Assembly (NCBI GenBank): GCA_013398295.1
Contig: VZSF01007115.1
Span: 186,001 to 250,000 of the forward strand
Origin: Chionis minor
Taxonomy: Eukaryota; Chordata; Aves; Charadriiformes; Chionididae
Direction of reading: 5' to 3'
Length of the DNA: 64,000 nt
The translations under genes and the position numbers were made by a program. Below, piece by piece: positions 1-14,265 of this stretch. The notes under the pieces were generated by a model that saw only the letters and a program-made list of their open reading frames with translations, had not been told where the DNA came from and searched no databases. How positions within the stretch are numbered: the first letter of the stretch is position 1; each line of letters starts with the position of its first letter.

Positions 1-1595
1 CTTCTATACTTGGGTATTTATTCCTTGATTTTTAGCCTGTTATCATACTACTGTGGCTACAGTACGGGGCTTGAGGTTTTTCCTGTTGATTGCCTTTTCT
101 TTTAATCTTCAAACATCTTAAGAAAATTTTTATTGCCAGTTTCAAACTGTTGCAAACTGGTCTCTAGTCAGTTACTGCTACACTTTAGATTTTTACCAAG
201 ACTTTAAAATTGTAAAAACTGTGGTGAAGCTTGCTTATTGTTGATTATCTGAGACATAGTTGAGAATCTTAATTACCTGATGTTTGCCAGTGTTTTTAAT
301 CTATCTCCCATTGTTTTAGTTGCATAATGGGTCACCTACTCTATTAAGAATTTAAATTCATATTTTAATTTTACACTTTAAGCTCTGCATTCCTTATTTT
401 ACTTATTTCTACATCTGTTCATCAATGTACAGAGGCCTGCTACAATTTTTTAATCATATCATTTGGCAATAAGCATAGAAATTAAGTAAATTTGTAAAAC
501 AAATGAATTCATAACATGATTATTAAACTAAATGAGGGGTAACAAATTATGAAGATCTACAAAACTGAATTATGTTCTCTATTATGCATTTCTGAAAAAA
601 AAAAAAAAGAGCGCTTGAGAATTAAAATTTCAGCCTATTCAGTAGTCGAGTGAAGCCTCATGGATATGATTAACTTATGGCATTCTCCAGTATTGGATGT
701 TGAAGGAAGAATTCACGTCCAAAAAACTAAGGTATGGTAAACACTCTTATGCTACACGAAAATGTTATTTTGTGCAAATTAGCAGTAAAAAAGTGTATAT
801 AATTGTTTACATTGTCCCAGCTGTGTGTAAGTAACACCATCCTAAATTGGCTGTATTTGGGAGGCAATGAGTTTCACAGTATCAAGTTTAAAAACACACT
901 ACTTTAACCCCTTTTTACTTGAACTAGCAGTTGGATATTGTGAACAATATCTCACCTCTCTGAGAGCAGTAATGACATGAAAATTATTTTGTCTGCAACA
1001 CAGGTACTTTCTCTGAGCGATCTCTGCTCCCAGCTCCAAAATCCAATTTGGTTTGGTTTGTTTTGCTGGAGCTGTTATTGAATAAGGTTCCTGTAGCCAT
1101 GTTCAATATTTCATGATTTGAGCCCTAGATAAAATATACTTCATCACATAGTTTCACTGCTCACATTTTTTATGTATTTAAATAGAAATGAACAGGATGT
1201 TTTAGAAGAACATACTTCATCTAGAAATGCCAATTTGTCAAAACCGGAATTGTGTGGGAAAGGGCTGGTTTGATCCGTTTTCTGAGGAAAAAGCTTTAAG
1301 AAACAGATTTCAACTGCTGAGAGCATCTCATTTCAACATTTTCAACACGCAAGTGGCAGTTTTGTTGGCTTGGAAAAAATATTTAAACTATAATTAAATG
1401 CAATAAGAATAAAAAATGCAGAGAATTTTAAGAGAATGAAATAATCCTAGTAAACGAAAACAGACTTTAAGTACTTAAGCCTTTAATTAGACTTTATGGC
1501 TCTGCATCCACACTGTTTTCAGCAGTCCTGTGCTCAGATGCAGCTAGCTCATATTTCTTAATTTTACCTGACATACTCTTGGCCTAATGCTGCTC
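1..1595. other. AT-rich stretch, no gene seen
   Basis: This stretch has stops in all frames and no convincing splice-bounded open segment. It holds a short A-run near 595-608 and many A/T clusters. I see no recognisable repeat family or RNA gene. Confidence 0.6.
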
Positions 1596-1648
1596 CCATT
1601 CAAACTGGTAGTAAAATAATCCTACTTCCATTCAAACTGATAGTAAAA
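1596..1648. repeat. Two 21-bp direct repeats, 32 bp apart
   Basis: The 21-base word starting ccattcaaactg occurs at 1596-1616 and again at 1628-1648, with a single G/A difference. The copies are 32 bases apart start to start, and the sequences between and after them do not match. This looks like a small local duplication that has since diverged. Confidence 0.85.
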
Positions 1649-4600
1649 CTGCTTTGGGGTCAGGTCAGTGCTGAGCACTTGAAGAGTCCATCTGTGCTGC
1701 TCTGGCAGCGTGCACAACCCAGGGGAGGGCTGCTGACTCCAGAGCGGCGCTGCAACGGGCTATCAATCCTGCTTCTTAAGAACACCAAAAATGAAACTAC
1801 TGCTTAAAAGGCAGTTTCACTAAGAAGCATGCATTACCATATATTTTTCTATGATCTTTTGGTGGTGTTTGAGAACGTGCGGATTGCTGTCTGATAAATG
1901 CGGGGGTTTTGTGTATCATTACTTCTGGGAGGAGTTGGTGTAAAAAAGTTACCGTCCCATGTTGGAAAGTCCCTCAGAATCACATTACGAAGGATAAACC
2001 CAACAGGTTTCAGTAGAAATTACCCTGAAATCAGTAAGTTGTTAGGAATTACTTTGATTTTTCATTTGACAGCAAATGTTCTTTCTGCACATATTTTTTT
2101 ATTGCCCCTTAAGATGACATTGGGTATAGCATTCATACGTGTGTGTGCATATACGCAATGTTAGGCTACATTATAGGATTTCCTATTTCTTTGTGTGCAT
2201 GTGCACAGAGAGAGCGAGCTCTGTCTTCAGACGGTTATCGCTGGGGGCACGCATGTGTTCGGTATCTTTGCTTTGCCAGTCACGTATTTCTGGGTATTAT
2301 TTTCCAGAGGCTACAGACTGTTTTATACCTGTCAGGTTAATTGTCACTCCAAAACTATGAGGTCTTTCTACTGCGTATTCAGCGGAAGATTTTCTTTTGT
2401 CTCATTTGGGCCATCATTTGCCAGAACTTGGCTTTGAAATGTATTTGCTTTGGAGGATGGGATCATGTTTAACTACTTGCTTAGATGGGAAGTACAATTT
2501 AGAAGTAACATCTGTGCAGCTGTTGGGACAGTCACAGGCCCTGCCAGGCCTTCTCTGATTACAAGCACGAGAGGATTGCATTCCCTCTGCCAGTTTCCTG
2601 TGCTCAAATTTGAGAATGGAGATCTTGGATCCTCCCTTTGTTAAAGATCCTTTCTTATTTGATTTGAGTTTGACTTAAGCCTTGCAGGGATTAGGAGTAT
2701 TAAGAGGGCTGAGCGTGCCCGTGGGGGAAAGATTGTCTTCAACTGCTGTCTGTCGGTAATCCCTGCGCGATGCGAAGCAGGGATGCGTGGGTTGCAGAGC
2801 TCTAGTTCTGTCTGATGAATGGAGGGATCGCCGTGGTGCCAGCCTTTTGACGGGGTTTTGATCATACAATGTTAACCAACACAGGGAGCGGGCATCTTCC
2901 ACTGCCCCAAAGCAAGCTCGGAAATGTCTAGTCAAGTCCAAACACAGGCTGTGGTTTCAGAGTTTGCAATTACGTGTGCTTTTGAGGGTGTCCCATGGTT
3001 GGTTTTGTATAGCCTGCTGTAATTTGCCATAAAAGAGTTGCAAGCTTAGAAAGGCTTTTATATATGCGGAATGTAATAAAATGCAGGAGCTTGGAACACT
3101 TTATGGATTTCTCTCTTAAAAAAACCCAAACAACAAACTGTTTCACACAAGGCACAATTTCTAAGATGTTTAGGATGTTCTCTCTGATCAGCTTAGGGGT
3201 AGGGAAAGTGCATGGGGACAGGTACCAAAAACGTCAGGTTTTTCTTCATTTAAGTATTTCATCAAAATTCACCTTTGTAACTTCTTAGAAATGGGTAGCC
3301 TTGCAATTAGATAAATTAAAACGATGTTTGAACTTGAAGGGCTTTTAGCAAGGAAAGGGTCTCTTCATGGCCAGTCCCAGAAAAGACTTCAAGGCTTGCA
3401 AACCCGTTGGCCTGGACTGTGTTTATGAAGGCACGTGCCCACAGGCATACAAAGCACAGGATGGATCTCTACTGCGACGGCAGGGTATTGACTTGTGGAG
3501 ACTCTACCTCCTTACCCTGGGCAGGGGAACTCGGGGCAAAGAATTGAGAAGGCCTTATTATTAGGAGCACAGAACGACCCCAACAGTGGTATCCTGTAGG
3601 AGAGTGTGTGCTGGGAGGTTCATAAGGCACCACGCTGCTTAGCCTTGTTGCTTGAGTTTCTGCAGTCAGGGTTGCACCACAGGCATGCCCGTGGCTCAGA
3701 AAACTCCTGTTTAGGTTTGAATGCAAAGAGTTAGACTTAGTCTGCAGTCTGATCACAAATAAAAAGAAAGTGCATGTTGGAAAAACAAACTCTTAATCTG
3801 GTCTTGAATAGCAATTATGAAGCATTTAGCATAAAATAGTAGTTACGGGAAAAATAGGTTTTCTTTTCCATGTGCAGCAATGTGGTTCCCTGTGAGATTT
3901 AATTAATGGCTCTCATTTATTCTTATTTCTCCTTATTTTGTGAGTGCTGAGAATAAAAGAACACATTTAATTTGGCTTCTGGGCAGCAAACAAATTCATT
4001 TAATGTTGATGTAAAAGCATCTATTTCGATTTTAGAGGGAAAAGAGAGGGAGGGGCATGGAGGGGAAATGTGATTAGTAGCATTGATATCATAGACAGTT
4101 TGAATGGCTTTAGCAATCAGAGTGAATTTTTATGAAAACCAAACTTCTATTCCTGCACAATTCAGGGGGGAGAATGGGGAATTATCTCCAGTAGCACATT
4201 AGATAAATGGAGCCCGCAAGCTATAACCCACTTAATCTGGATGTAACATTGTCTCTTTTGGGGGATATAGGAGACATTAGAAACACACCTATGCTCTCTT
4301 TTATCTTTTTCAATTAAGATAATAAGCCTGCCTTTGGATAATGTTGTCTTGAGGAATAAATTTCAGGCTAAGCAAATATCCCTGCTGGATAAGATGGGCT
4401 ATACTACACATTTCACTGTGGTCTTGAAAGGCACAGAGGAGCCAATCTGCAAAGTTCCCTCTACAAGCATAGAAAGCAGGGAGTGAAGGGGGTAGGTATT
4501 GATGGATGGGTTGAGCAAGTCAGCTAGAGGGCTGTGGTCCTTCAATTAATGGAGGCTTTGCTACCAACTTTCAGTTAATTCAAGATCAAGCCTTCAGGCT

Positions 4601-7600
4601 TTCTTTTCTACCAGGCTTGGTTGCGCTGGCATCAAGAACCAGTGCTATAAACTTACATCTGCTCTCTCACATGAAAAAGGCTGCTCTTTAAGGACAGGTT
4701 AACTTCTTTTGAGGAGCGCGTTGTTTGCAGGAGGGGCTGGAACTGAAAGCAGCTGCCTGTTCATTCATGTAGCAATTGTTTGGTGCCTGTGTTTGGTTCA
4801 GAGTCTAAAAGAAGATAAACGTGAAAAAGTTTTGCTCCCATCTTGTGATATTCAAGCTAGCAAAAGAGAGAATGAAGTTTAAAAAAAAAAGGAGAAATAG
4901 AAGTGTAAGTTAGGGATAAAAATTGCTCAGGAACCAGCGCAAAGGGCATCAGTAGGCACCAGTGAATCCTGAGGATTTCACAGCGCCAAAACCAGAAAGG
5001 GCAGTAACACTTTTGTTTCCTGACTCTACACAACATCATGCTGTGAATCCTGCTCAGTCCTGTCTAACATCATCTGCTGTCATCCCTGTAGATCAGGCAG
5101 TTTGGAAATACAGGTATTTCTGCTTTTGATGACGACTAATTTATTTGTTAAAAAATATATCAGGTAGGTAATAGGGATTTATATTTTGGCTGCTGTAGTT
5201 GCATCATTCATCAGCTCTTTCTTTGCCTTTGGCAATGGACGCATCCTCCTCTGGTGCAGTACTAATTTTAGTTCATTTCAGCTCTCGGTTTAATTATTTT
5301 CATGTTTGTTGCTGCTTAAAGACATGGAACTGGCAATTTATGTATGCTATAAGCTTGGCCTGTTTATTCCCTCCCTGCTCTCTTTTTAAGTATATTTTTA
5401 ATAGAGTTTTGACAACAAATGGTATTAGCAGGAGTGGCTGGCTGAGCTGAGTAGCGGAAGGCTGTTTGGCCTTTGTGCAGATCTCTTTGCCCTGTAATGC
5501 CATGTGGTTTCCACCACTGATTCTTCTCACCAAGTGTCCTCCATGGTCTGTCTTTCAGCCCTGGGGTAATGCACAGTAGCAGCATACTCGGTCACCAGGT
5601 GTTCCTCTTCCTGCTCTTAAGAATAGTTTATAATATTTGACTCCTATATCACCAATATATTATTTTCCAGTATCTTGGGTCTTGTGTGCTCTTTTGTGCT
5701 GGTAGGAGTAATTCTGAGTGTGCAAGAAACTGGAATTTTTTTCAGGCACAATTTTTTTGACTAAGTTTGAAGCGTGAAACAGAGGGTTTGACCTGTATCC
5801 TGCAAGGTGAAAGACAATGACGGCTACTTTTGACTCCTTACTGGATATGTAGTTTCACAAATGAAATGTTGAAAGAAAACAACATTCTGGGTCCCTTGTG
5901 TACTAGTGTGCCCATTTCTGTTATGTGGGGAGAAAAGCAAGGAAAAAAGTGAGAATAAACAGCTCTTTGCACGTATTTATCTATTGGATTCATGAGGCAC
6001 CTTGCCTTGTGAAGCAGTTTGGATAGAAGATTGCGGATGTGCTTTATGAATTGCATTTGAAGAGAATTATTTGGGATCAGAGAAGTTGTTTTTTTATTCC
6101 CTGACATAGCTCTCAATTTTATTCTCAATTGGTTGAGATATCTGACCTGATACTGTTTTTATTTTTTTCCAAGAGAAAAAACATGGAGTTGATATGATTT
6201 GCATTGGCTTTCAGATTAATTTGTCTTATTACTAGAAAATGTCTAATACAAAATCAAAGAAACAGATGTTACTTGCTGAATTCCTTTCCTGCTCACATTA
6301 CCTTCAAGCTCTTACTGTAGACTTGCTATAGGGGCTGCTCTTGGCCATCTTCCTGTTTTTAATGTCACTGTCCTTTGGCAGTACATAGATCTTAGTGAAA
6401 CAAGATGTTGTTTTTCTCTGAACGCTTTATGCATTTTTTTCCCCCAGTCTGCTGTGCATTTTAGGCAGGCTGTGAGCTAATGATAAGATTGCTAAGGTGA
6501 ATTCCCAGATCACCATTTTCTGCCAGAGATGAAAGGCCACGAAAAAATGCTTTTCTGGCTCCTTTCTCAGATACAATTTTCCTGTTTTCTCTTTTCCCTC
6601 TCTACTCTGCTGGTAATATGGAATCATAATATGTCTGTCTACCTGCATGGCTTTCTTCACAGTGTTATCAGTGCAATTGTTAAGTGATCATTATATATAT
6701 TTTTCCCAAAATACCAATTTATATTTAAAACTTTGCTCCAGTTTGCACTTGTGTTTAAGTTTTCACAAACTACTTAAGAATGTTATAATAAAATTAGCCT
6801 CCAAAAGTGTTAAGTAATGTCTCTTACAGCAGAAAAATACCTATTTTAGAGGGATTAAATCAGATGTTTTGGAATGTGCTGTATCCTGTACCTAGCAAGG
6901 TCATCCACACTAACCTTGGAAGTATAAAAGGGAAAAGTACTGAGAGCTGTTTTGAGCTGTGTCTTCCAAAACTGCCAAGGCTCCTGTTCTCCAACTGGAA
7001 TCCTAGAAGCTTAGGACAAACAATTTTATGCTGAACGTCTGCAGTCTTATGCTAAAGCTGCTCTGTGGGATCTGGTGTCATCAGGGAATTTTTGATCATC
7101 TGCCCAATAAACCCCAGTGGTGCCAGGTTCATCCTTGGGAATCTTACCACTTTGCAGAATACAAATGCCTAGAGAGTAAGGTATAACTTATGATTTCTGT
7201 TGCCAACAAAGTGGGCTGAATTCAAACAATTTCATCATTGAATGGGAATGTTTAATTGGGGTCCATGTACGTAGAAAGAAATGTTTGTCCATACACCAAC
7301 TTTAAGGAACAGTGAATTTTTTTGCCATTCAATTGCAAATGCAAGTTTCTGCAAAATCTGTGATGCATCCAAAGACAAAACTGAGGTCCATTTGGAAATT
7401 TGAATGTGATGAAAGCTGTTCTCTAAACTTTTTTTGTTGGGGTCAAGTTGTGGAAAGAACAGTTTAACCCTTCTTGATCCATATGCAGTCAATCAAGTTA
7501 ATGATGTTCCTATTATTTTAGTGAGTAGTCAGAATGTGTGTGACACACAGAACTATGGCATTCCCTCATGGTAGGTCCTCAGGCACCGAAAGAGCTGATG

Positions 7601-8410
7601 ACATTTTATAAAATGCAGTTATGTAAAGCATTGCTGGAGGCAAGACTGTGAAGCTAAATCTTTACTCTTTCCAAGGCAGGAAAAACGGTCCAATGTGTTT
7701 AACCTGAATTGTCATCGAAACTAGCCTAGGCTTATTAGCCACAGTTAGCAGGACTCTTCAGTTCAGCTTTGACTAAAGGTAATTCTTAATTAGTGGAATG
7801 GGGGCTCAAAATTATTCTTAGTATTTAAAGTTGGTTATACTCATTCATAGCTTATTGAACTAATTAGAATCCCCAGACAACCTCTTATTTTTATCTAAAA
7901 GAATGATGTTCTGCATCTCATCCCTGATTTAATATTTCTTTTAAAGTGAACTGCTGTGGAATCTAAATTTAGGAAGGAACTCTGAACAGGGACAGTTTTT
8001 GCATAGCTTATAAATGAGTTGCTCATGAATCATTCCAAGACAGATTTAGATGAGTAATGTATTTTTGTAATAAGCAGTACATACATCTTTGTCAATCTTC
8101 AGGTTTAATTGGGAATACACTCAACTCTCTCTAGTGCCATGTGTAATACAGTTCTGGGGTCCTGTGCGATTAAAATGGGAATTATAGATGTCAGTGACAC
8201 TACACTGATGGTAACACTATGAGTTGGAAAAGTGGCATGTGTAGGCAAGGAAGGAAAGTATCTCCTTGCAATGGTGCCTCTCTAAAGGTCTACTTAAACT
8301 TCTGCAACTTGAATCATTCCTGTTTAAATTTGGAAAAGTAATTACAGCAGTTAGTTGAGCTTGATCAGTATAGGAGAGAAGTAGGTTTTCTTTTCGTTGG
8401 TCTTACTAAT
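1649..8410. other. Noncoding stretch, no gene seen
   Basis: No reading frame here has coding-like codon use or a recognisable domain. Slightly GC-richer patches lie near 1660-1770, 2680-2900 and 3370-3600, each with a few CpGs but far short of a CpG island. A GT-rich patch near 2135-2215 produces several overlapping short open frames that look like chance. I recognise no interspersed repeat. Confidence 0.55.
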
Positions 8411-8426
8411 AACTTTTTAAAAAGTT
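8411..8426. repeat. Perfect 16-bp palindrome
   Basis: AACTTTTTAAAAAGTT reads the same on both strands. It is short, AT-only apart from its ends, and may be chance in AT-rich DNA. Confidence 0.8.
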
Positions 8427-10932
8427 TTCTGTTCCTAATGCTTGTGTTGGTAACTCTGTTAGCTATGGTCAAGCAATTCTCCTGAGTGTAGAAGTGTCTG
8501 AGTGAGTTCCTAACTCTGCCAAAGAATCCCTACAGCTTTGTGTGTAGCCAGAAACATTCTAACACAAGAGGCATCGCGTTGCTCGCCAGTGACACTTGTC
8601 AGAGGAAGAAGCTGTATTCCTTCACAGCTCGGGCAAAATATCCATGGTCCCTAGGTGGGGTTGTTGGTCACACCCGTCCTATTTGGGTGGCACAAGTACC
8701 AGAGGATGGAATGGTATGTAACGTGGTTTTGGCTGATGGTAGTAGCCTGCAGATATGAGAGTATGACCAGGAATGGGGTTCATGGTTCTTCATAGGCACG
8801 AGCATGGTGATTTTGTGGATGAGTCTAGCATGTTTCTTGCCCTTACGGAAATTAAACAAAATAACAAAACATGAAAGAGCTCTAGGGAGGAGATGCCAAT
8901 AAATATTGCTGACATTTGACTCTGTGAATTGTCCTATCTTATTTTAATGGCTAGGCTGCTGGTTTTTGTTTGCTTATTTTTTAGGGAAAAATTCTCATTG
9001 GCAAGCTTCAGGAAGCCTGGGATTAGGTTTATTATCTTGCTTTGACATGTGATAAAGTCAATTTGTATTGACCATACGGTTTGCAGTGTCTGTATACGTC
9101 AAGGTGTGCAAATATTGTTTGAAAGCTACAACAGATTCATGCTTGGAAATTATTATAACAGTTAATGGGTGAATAAGACAGAAGGGAGAAGAAAATTATG
9201 AGCCAAACAAATGGATTATGACAGGCAGTCTTTGTGTAAATTACTGTGCATAACTGCACAGTATTTCCTGCAAAATGTGCTCTACAAGTGGGAGATCTAA
9301 CTAATGAAGTACTGTAACAGGTTAGCATTTGAGTTACTTTTCTTATTAGTAATCCCCAATGCAAGTTTTATTACCTTGCTTGGTTTCGGAGGTTTATTTA
9401 TGGAAGTTGTGGTCACAGACTAGTAGAGTTATTTTCTTTGATGCTTCAGTCCGTAGTTATATGTGATTATTGGTTAGGCTTGCTGTAAGTAACAACTTTT
9501 CTAGGTCATTCCAGTACTTGGAGATTTCTAGATTTGAGACAACATTTGCACGTACATGCATATGTATGATGTTTTATTTCCAACAGAAGCACTCTAGAAA
9601 ACTAAACTGGGAAACAGATGCCTATGAAGTGTTGCGTAAGCGTGTTTTATGTGTGTACAGCAACCTTGTATTCATCTGGCTGAAGAAGCCAGAGATACAG
9701 ACTAATGCGATGGTGCATGGGAAGCTTTCTTCATTTATGTATCTGCCTGCAGCCATGAACTGGTTCATGCGGTAGAGGAGTATGATTTTTCGAAGGGAGG
9801 GTGTGTTTGTGTATTTGGATGCATGAATGTACGTGAATATACTCTTTGGTTAAGTTTAGCTTTAGGTCAAACCTATTATTACTGATTTCATAAACATGAG
9901 AGCCAATGAGGCTCCCCAAATTGGCAATTGCACGTAACTACTATGTACTTTTCCTGGAGCAATCAAGGACTGTAGTTCCAGGAATTCTTCATCCTAAAAA
10001 TACAAATAAAGTGAAGCCTTGACCACCTGAATCCATGCCCTTAAATTAAATGTAATTCCAAGGCTCATGAAATGGAGCTCTCTACTGCAGTGTGAGTTTG
10101 GTCCTGGATCTCTTAAACATGACACAAACCAATGGGGTACGATAGCAGTGCTGCAGCTGAGCGTAGATTGATTCTAACAGAAGTCAGTGATTTATTGCAT
10201 CAGGTGTAACAGCATGGTACAAGGTAGCATGCTATGATTAGATTTAAGCAACATAACTCAATGTGATGGCTGAAATGTCAGGAGGAGAAGGCATCCATTT
10301 TTCTGGTCAGCCAATATTAATTCCCCTACCTGAAGTCCAGCATAATTTTTTCAAAGAATCAGAACAGCAGGGGAAAGTTTACAGGAATAGAGTTATGTAG
10401 TTTTTCTGAATAAGCAACATCATGAACGGATCATTATCCACCTATTGTAAATCATTCTAAGTTTATAGCTAGCTGTTTTAACTGTAACTAGCAGTTAGAT
10501 GGAATAATTCAAGACTAAATCATTCTTAATCCCAGTTCAAATCTTCTGTTCTTACAGCCCATCTGTTGACATGACAAATTTGTCAAATTTCAGAATACTG
10601 TTGCTCTGTAATTTTACCATACCCCAAAGTGGTTCTGCATAAACAAATCAAAGTGAAAACTGATGAACTTTGGCCTTGGGATAAAATAAGGGCTAAGAAG
10701 AGTAAGCCCTTGAAGAAATACTGGTATCCAAGAAAGCTGTTTGTTTTGTGGCTGAATAAAATACTGCATTATCCTGAAACTTGTGGACTTACCAATACAC
10801 TAGAAGGTATTTTAGGAATTATCAGTTTAAGCTCTTCTAGGATTTCTCCAGGAAGGGGTGTCAGTCACAAAGAGGGCAAGTTGGCTAAGGACGCTCATGT
10901 GATGCTGCTGCAAATCTCTGAAGGGTTATTCT
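8427..10932. other. Noncoding stretch, no gene seen
   Basis: Open frames here are all about 100 codons or shorter, have unremarkable composition and show no domain. The longest, at 10629-10934, opens with a GTG rather than an ATG and shows no splice support. No known repeat was recognised. Confidence 0.55.
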
Positions 10933-10954
10933 GATGGATCTCTTGAGATCCATC
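10933..10954. repeat. Inverted repeat, 10-bp arms, 2-bp centre
   Basis: The arms gatggatctc and gagatccatc are perfect reverse complements separated by TT. In RNA this would give only a strained hairpin because the loop is too short, so a DNA-level palindrome or chance is more likely. No run of T follows, so it is not terminator-like. Confidence 0.85.
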
Positions 10955-13900
10955 TCAGTCTTGTTCTTTACCATTGTGGTTGTTCTGCCATCCTGTGCGT
11001 GTGTGCAAAGACGACTTTCACGAGGAAGAACGCCTAATCAGTGGGATAAAAAGGGAGACCAAAACATGACTTAAGGCTGCCAAAAATTTAACATGCAAGG
11101 AAGATATAATTAATCATGGGTGGTCATTTGTTCAGGACAGGATTTTCTCAGCTAGCCACTGCAGATTACTTGTTCTACTGAGGACATATTTCTCCATGGA
11201 AAGAGAGCAAGACTGCTTCTGGAAAAAAGGTAATGACATGGTAAATGGCCATTAACGCATGGAAGTGTATTCATAAGGTGTCCATCATGCCCAGTGACAC
11301 CTGCATGCATTTTCTGGGATTTGTCTTGATAAATTGAGCTTGTGAAAATTCCCTGCACCATTTCAAAAGTAAATGACTATATGTAGCTTATTTGTCCATA
11401 CCACTGAAATTGTATTGACAGTAATGGATTACTGTGTCAGGGCGCGTCATACATAAATGATTTTTAGAGTGAGAAACCCTCATTTAGAGTGTGTGGAGTA
11501 CCAGAGTACGTGGGGAATATCTGAGTGGGTGGTTCTATGGTCGTAGAAGATACAGTGTTTGGGGACAGACCTCAGGGAAAGAAGTTCATCGGGTGTGTTA
11601 TTGGGTACCTGCTGCTTTACAGGTAAGAGAGGAGGATGTGCTCTCTGAGCTTGCCTAGAAGGTCCACTGTCACCCAGCTGTAGTTCTGGTGTTCAGATTT
11701 AGCACTGGTCCTTTGAAATGCACAGCTCAACTCAAGCACAGGTTGCCTTATTGTCTTGTGCACTGGTGTGTAATCTGAAGTGACTTCTTGCTTTGTATGC
11801 TAAAAATACCCTTCACCTCCGGGTGTGCGGGTGTTCCAGGTGCTGTTTTGGCTGTCCCTACCTGCTAGCTGGGAGGATGCTGACGCAGCGGGTGGCTCAG
11901 GCTATAAGCCACATCTCTTGGGTTATAGCCCTCCTGGGGGCTGGAGGTAACTCTAGCATTGCCAGTGAGCAGCTGGGCTTTCTTCTAGCAAGCTTGATCT
12001 TTACATGTTAATGCAACAAATGACCTTATAACTCCTGCGCCATGATAGAATTTGTTGAAAAGCTTTAGTCTGTTACTCTCCTGTCCCTTTCTCCCCTTCT
12101 TGCTGATAACGACTGAGCTATGCATTTTCTATTTCTATTGTCCTGCTTCCTTTAAAAAAATAAAATAAAATTCTAATTCATCTTAACAAGAAGGAAACAT
12201 CCAAGAGCTATGTCTCTGACAGCCAGTGAAAAGTAGAAGCACTGTATGTTAATTGGCTATTCCTTGTTGGAAAAAGCCTCCAATTAGCTTCTAAAAGTTT
12301 GGCTCCAAGGGAGAGTTGACCTTTGTGTTTTAGGATGACTACAGCAGGTAAATCTTTTGACAATCTCAGTAGTAGTTAAATTTCTGCTCTTGCCATGATA
12401 CAATTTCTGGTGAGGAGAATGGGGCACGGTATTTGCCACAATTTTTCCGATTCTGCACCTGAACTTTCTCATATTTATTAATTATACTGATTTGATGGCA
12501 AACCAATTTCACTTGGTAGATTTCATAAGCCACTCTGAGTATTTTTCTGTTCAGATCATGTGACTGGCTAACTGGATCAATGGAAAATAATTACTGCTTA
12601 TTCATTTAATGTTTAAATAATGCAAAAGTTTGAATAAGGCCATACATATGCAGTAGCTTTCAGCTGGCAAAGCGATATTGTTCAGAGTTGTCATGTGGCA
12701 GTCTGTCAACAGAAGTCCTTAAAAAGGACACAATTACAGTGGCAGAAATGGGCTTTTATAACTAAATCATTCCATTTGTCTGTGCTTCATTGGTACACCA
12801 GTATGAAACTGAACTCTAACACAAATACCTATCAGTATTTCATTGTTATAGGAAATAGGGTTTTTTCTTTTTTCTAGAAACAGTGGCTAAATAATTTTGA
12901 ATGGATCTATGACTCTCATTTTTCTTCTGTGAGTGTTCTTGTGGCAGCAATATGGTCTCACCACAGTGTTAAAATGTCCTTACTGATGAAAGGAGAAATA
13001 AGAAAACTGCTTGCAAAAGCAGACTCATGGGAAAGAAGTGAAGAATAATCCGGACTTCCATGGGCAGAGGAAGCTGAAAAACTTCAAAAAAAAAAAAAAC
13101 CCAAAAACTTCTTTTTTTTTTTGCCTCTCAGTGCAAAACCCCACTGTTTTCCCTCCTCCTTTCCTTATGCTTGAGCTTGTTTTTCAGGGGCAGATCCAGA
13201 CCAAGGCAGAAGGAAAAGAGTACTAAGAGAATAAGCCATATGCTTCTAAAATACCTATATTTTTGTTTTGATAATCTTTTTAATTATGATGATTGTTTAT
13301 GCATTTTAGCTAGAAACTGCATCAACTAATTTGACTTTTCCATCATGCTGGCCGATATCGACTGTGCATGTAGTAGCTTGGAGAAGTTTATAGCGAAAGA
13401 TAATCGTTAACTTGTCAATGAGGAATGACCTAGATATGTAAACTCAACAGACTTTTCAGCTCCAGTTTCAAATGCTCTATTGGAATAACATCTCAAACTA
13501 CCAAAACTGTTGATGCATGAATAAATTTTGACGTGTGGATCTTCTATCAATCTGCCTGTGCCTTGCTGAAATGAAGCAATTATTTAAAAAAGAAAAAGGT
13601 GGTATGTGCACAAATTCTTTTATTTAGGAATTGCTTATTGATTTTGCTAAGCTTTTCTGTCATCTGAAAGAAACCTGGGATCTTCATTTGACAAATAGGA
13701 ACACAGTATTAAAGGAAAAGAAACCACTCCACTAATGTGGGCATGCTTCCAGTCATCTGCCAACACTGAGAAATTGAGCCAATTTTATCACAAGAGAACT
13801 TTTTTTTTTTCCAGATGCTCTGAAGCAATTATTGTGAAAACTCTTCTTGGTAATGAGTATCATCCCTGTTTCAGAGATGGAGGAAACAAAATTACAGCAA

Positions 13901-14265
13901 AATCTAACCATGGGGAGAAAACAAATGTTAAAAATGAGGGGCAGAAAAAAAGTGATTACTGGACACTTTGGTCCCCTAACCAGAAGAGTGCTTGTTCCTT
14001 GATCACATAAGTTGGAGCCCCTTGAATAAAGTTAAATCTTGAGTGAATGATGTAATGGTGCCAACCCCTGCTCCTCCTTCAGTTGCTTAAAAAGAAAACT
14101 GGTCTCCTACAATACACACTTTGGGGACATGTGAAAGACCTGGGTCCTCTTTACCAGTGTTAAATTAAGACTTGACTGGAAGAAGTACGCAGCATTTCAT
14201 AGGGAAGTATGCACACTTCCAAGTCCTGCAGATTTTGTCAAAATATGTTATCTTTAAGGGTTAAG
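10955..14265. other. Noncoding stretch, no gene seen
   Basis: AT-rich with no supported gene. A modestly GC-richer patch lies near 11800-11960. A/T simple sequence occurs near 12152-12175 and at 13086-13122. A word resembling the microRNA miR-133 occurs near 13967 but is not supported as a microRNA. Confidence 0.55.
13086..13122. repeat. A14 run followed closely by T11 run
   Basis: Fourteen A (13086-13099) are followed after twelve bases by eleven T (13112-13122). Transcribed RNA could fold these into an A-U hairpin with the short C/A-rich spacer as loop. Simple sequence, not a gene. Confidence 0.85.

Noticed and set aside
8130..8175. CR1-like word around cagttctggggtcctgtg
   Set aside because: Resembles the CR1 region encoding the end of the reverse transcriptase, but the flanks do not continue the match.
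13967..13984. A word close to mature miR-133 (tttggtcccct then aaccag)
   Set aside because: Two bases are missing relative to the microRNA, and there is no complementary arm nearby to form a hairpin.
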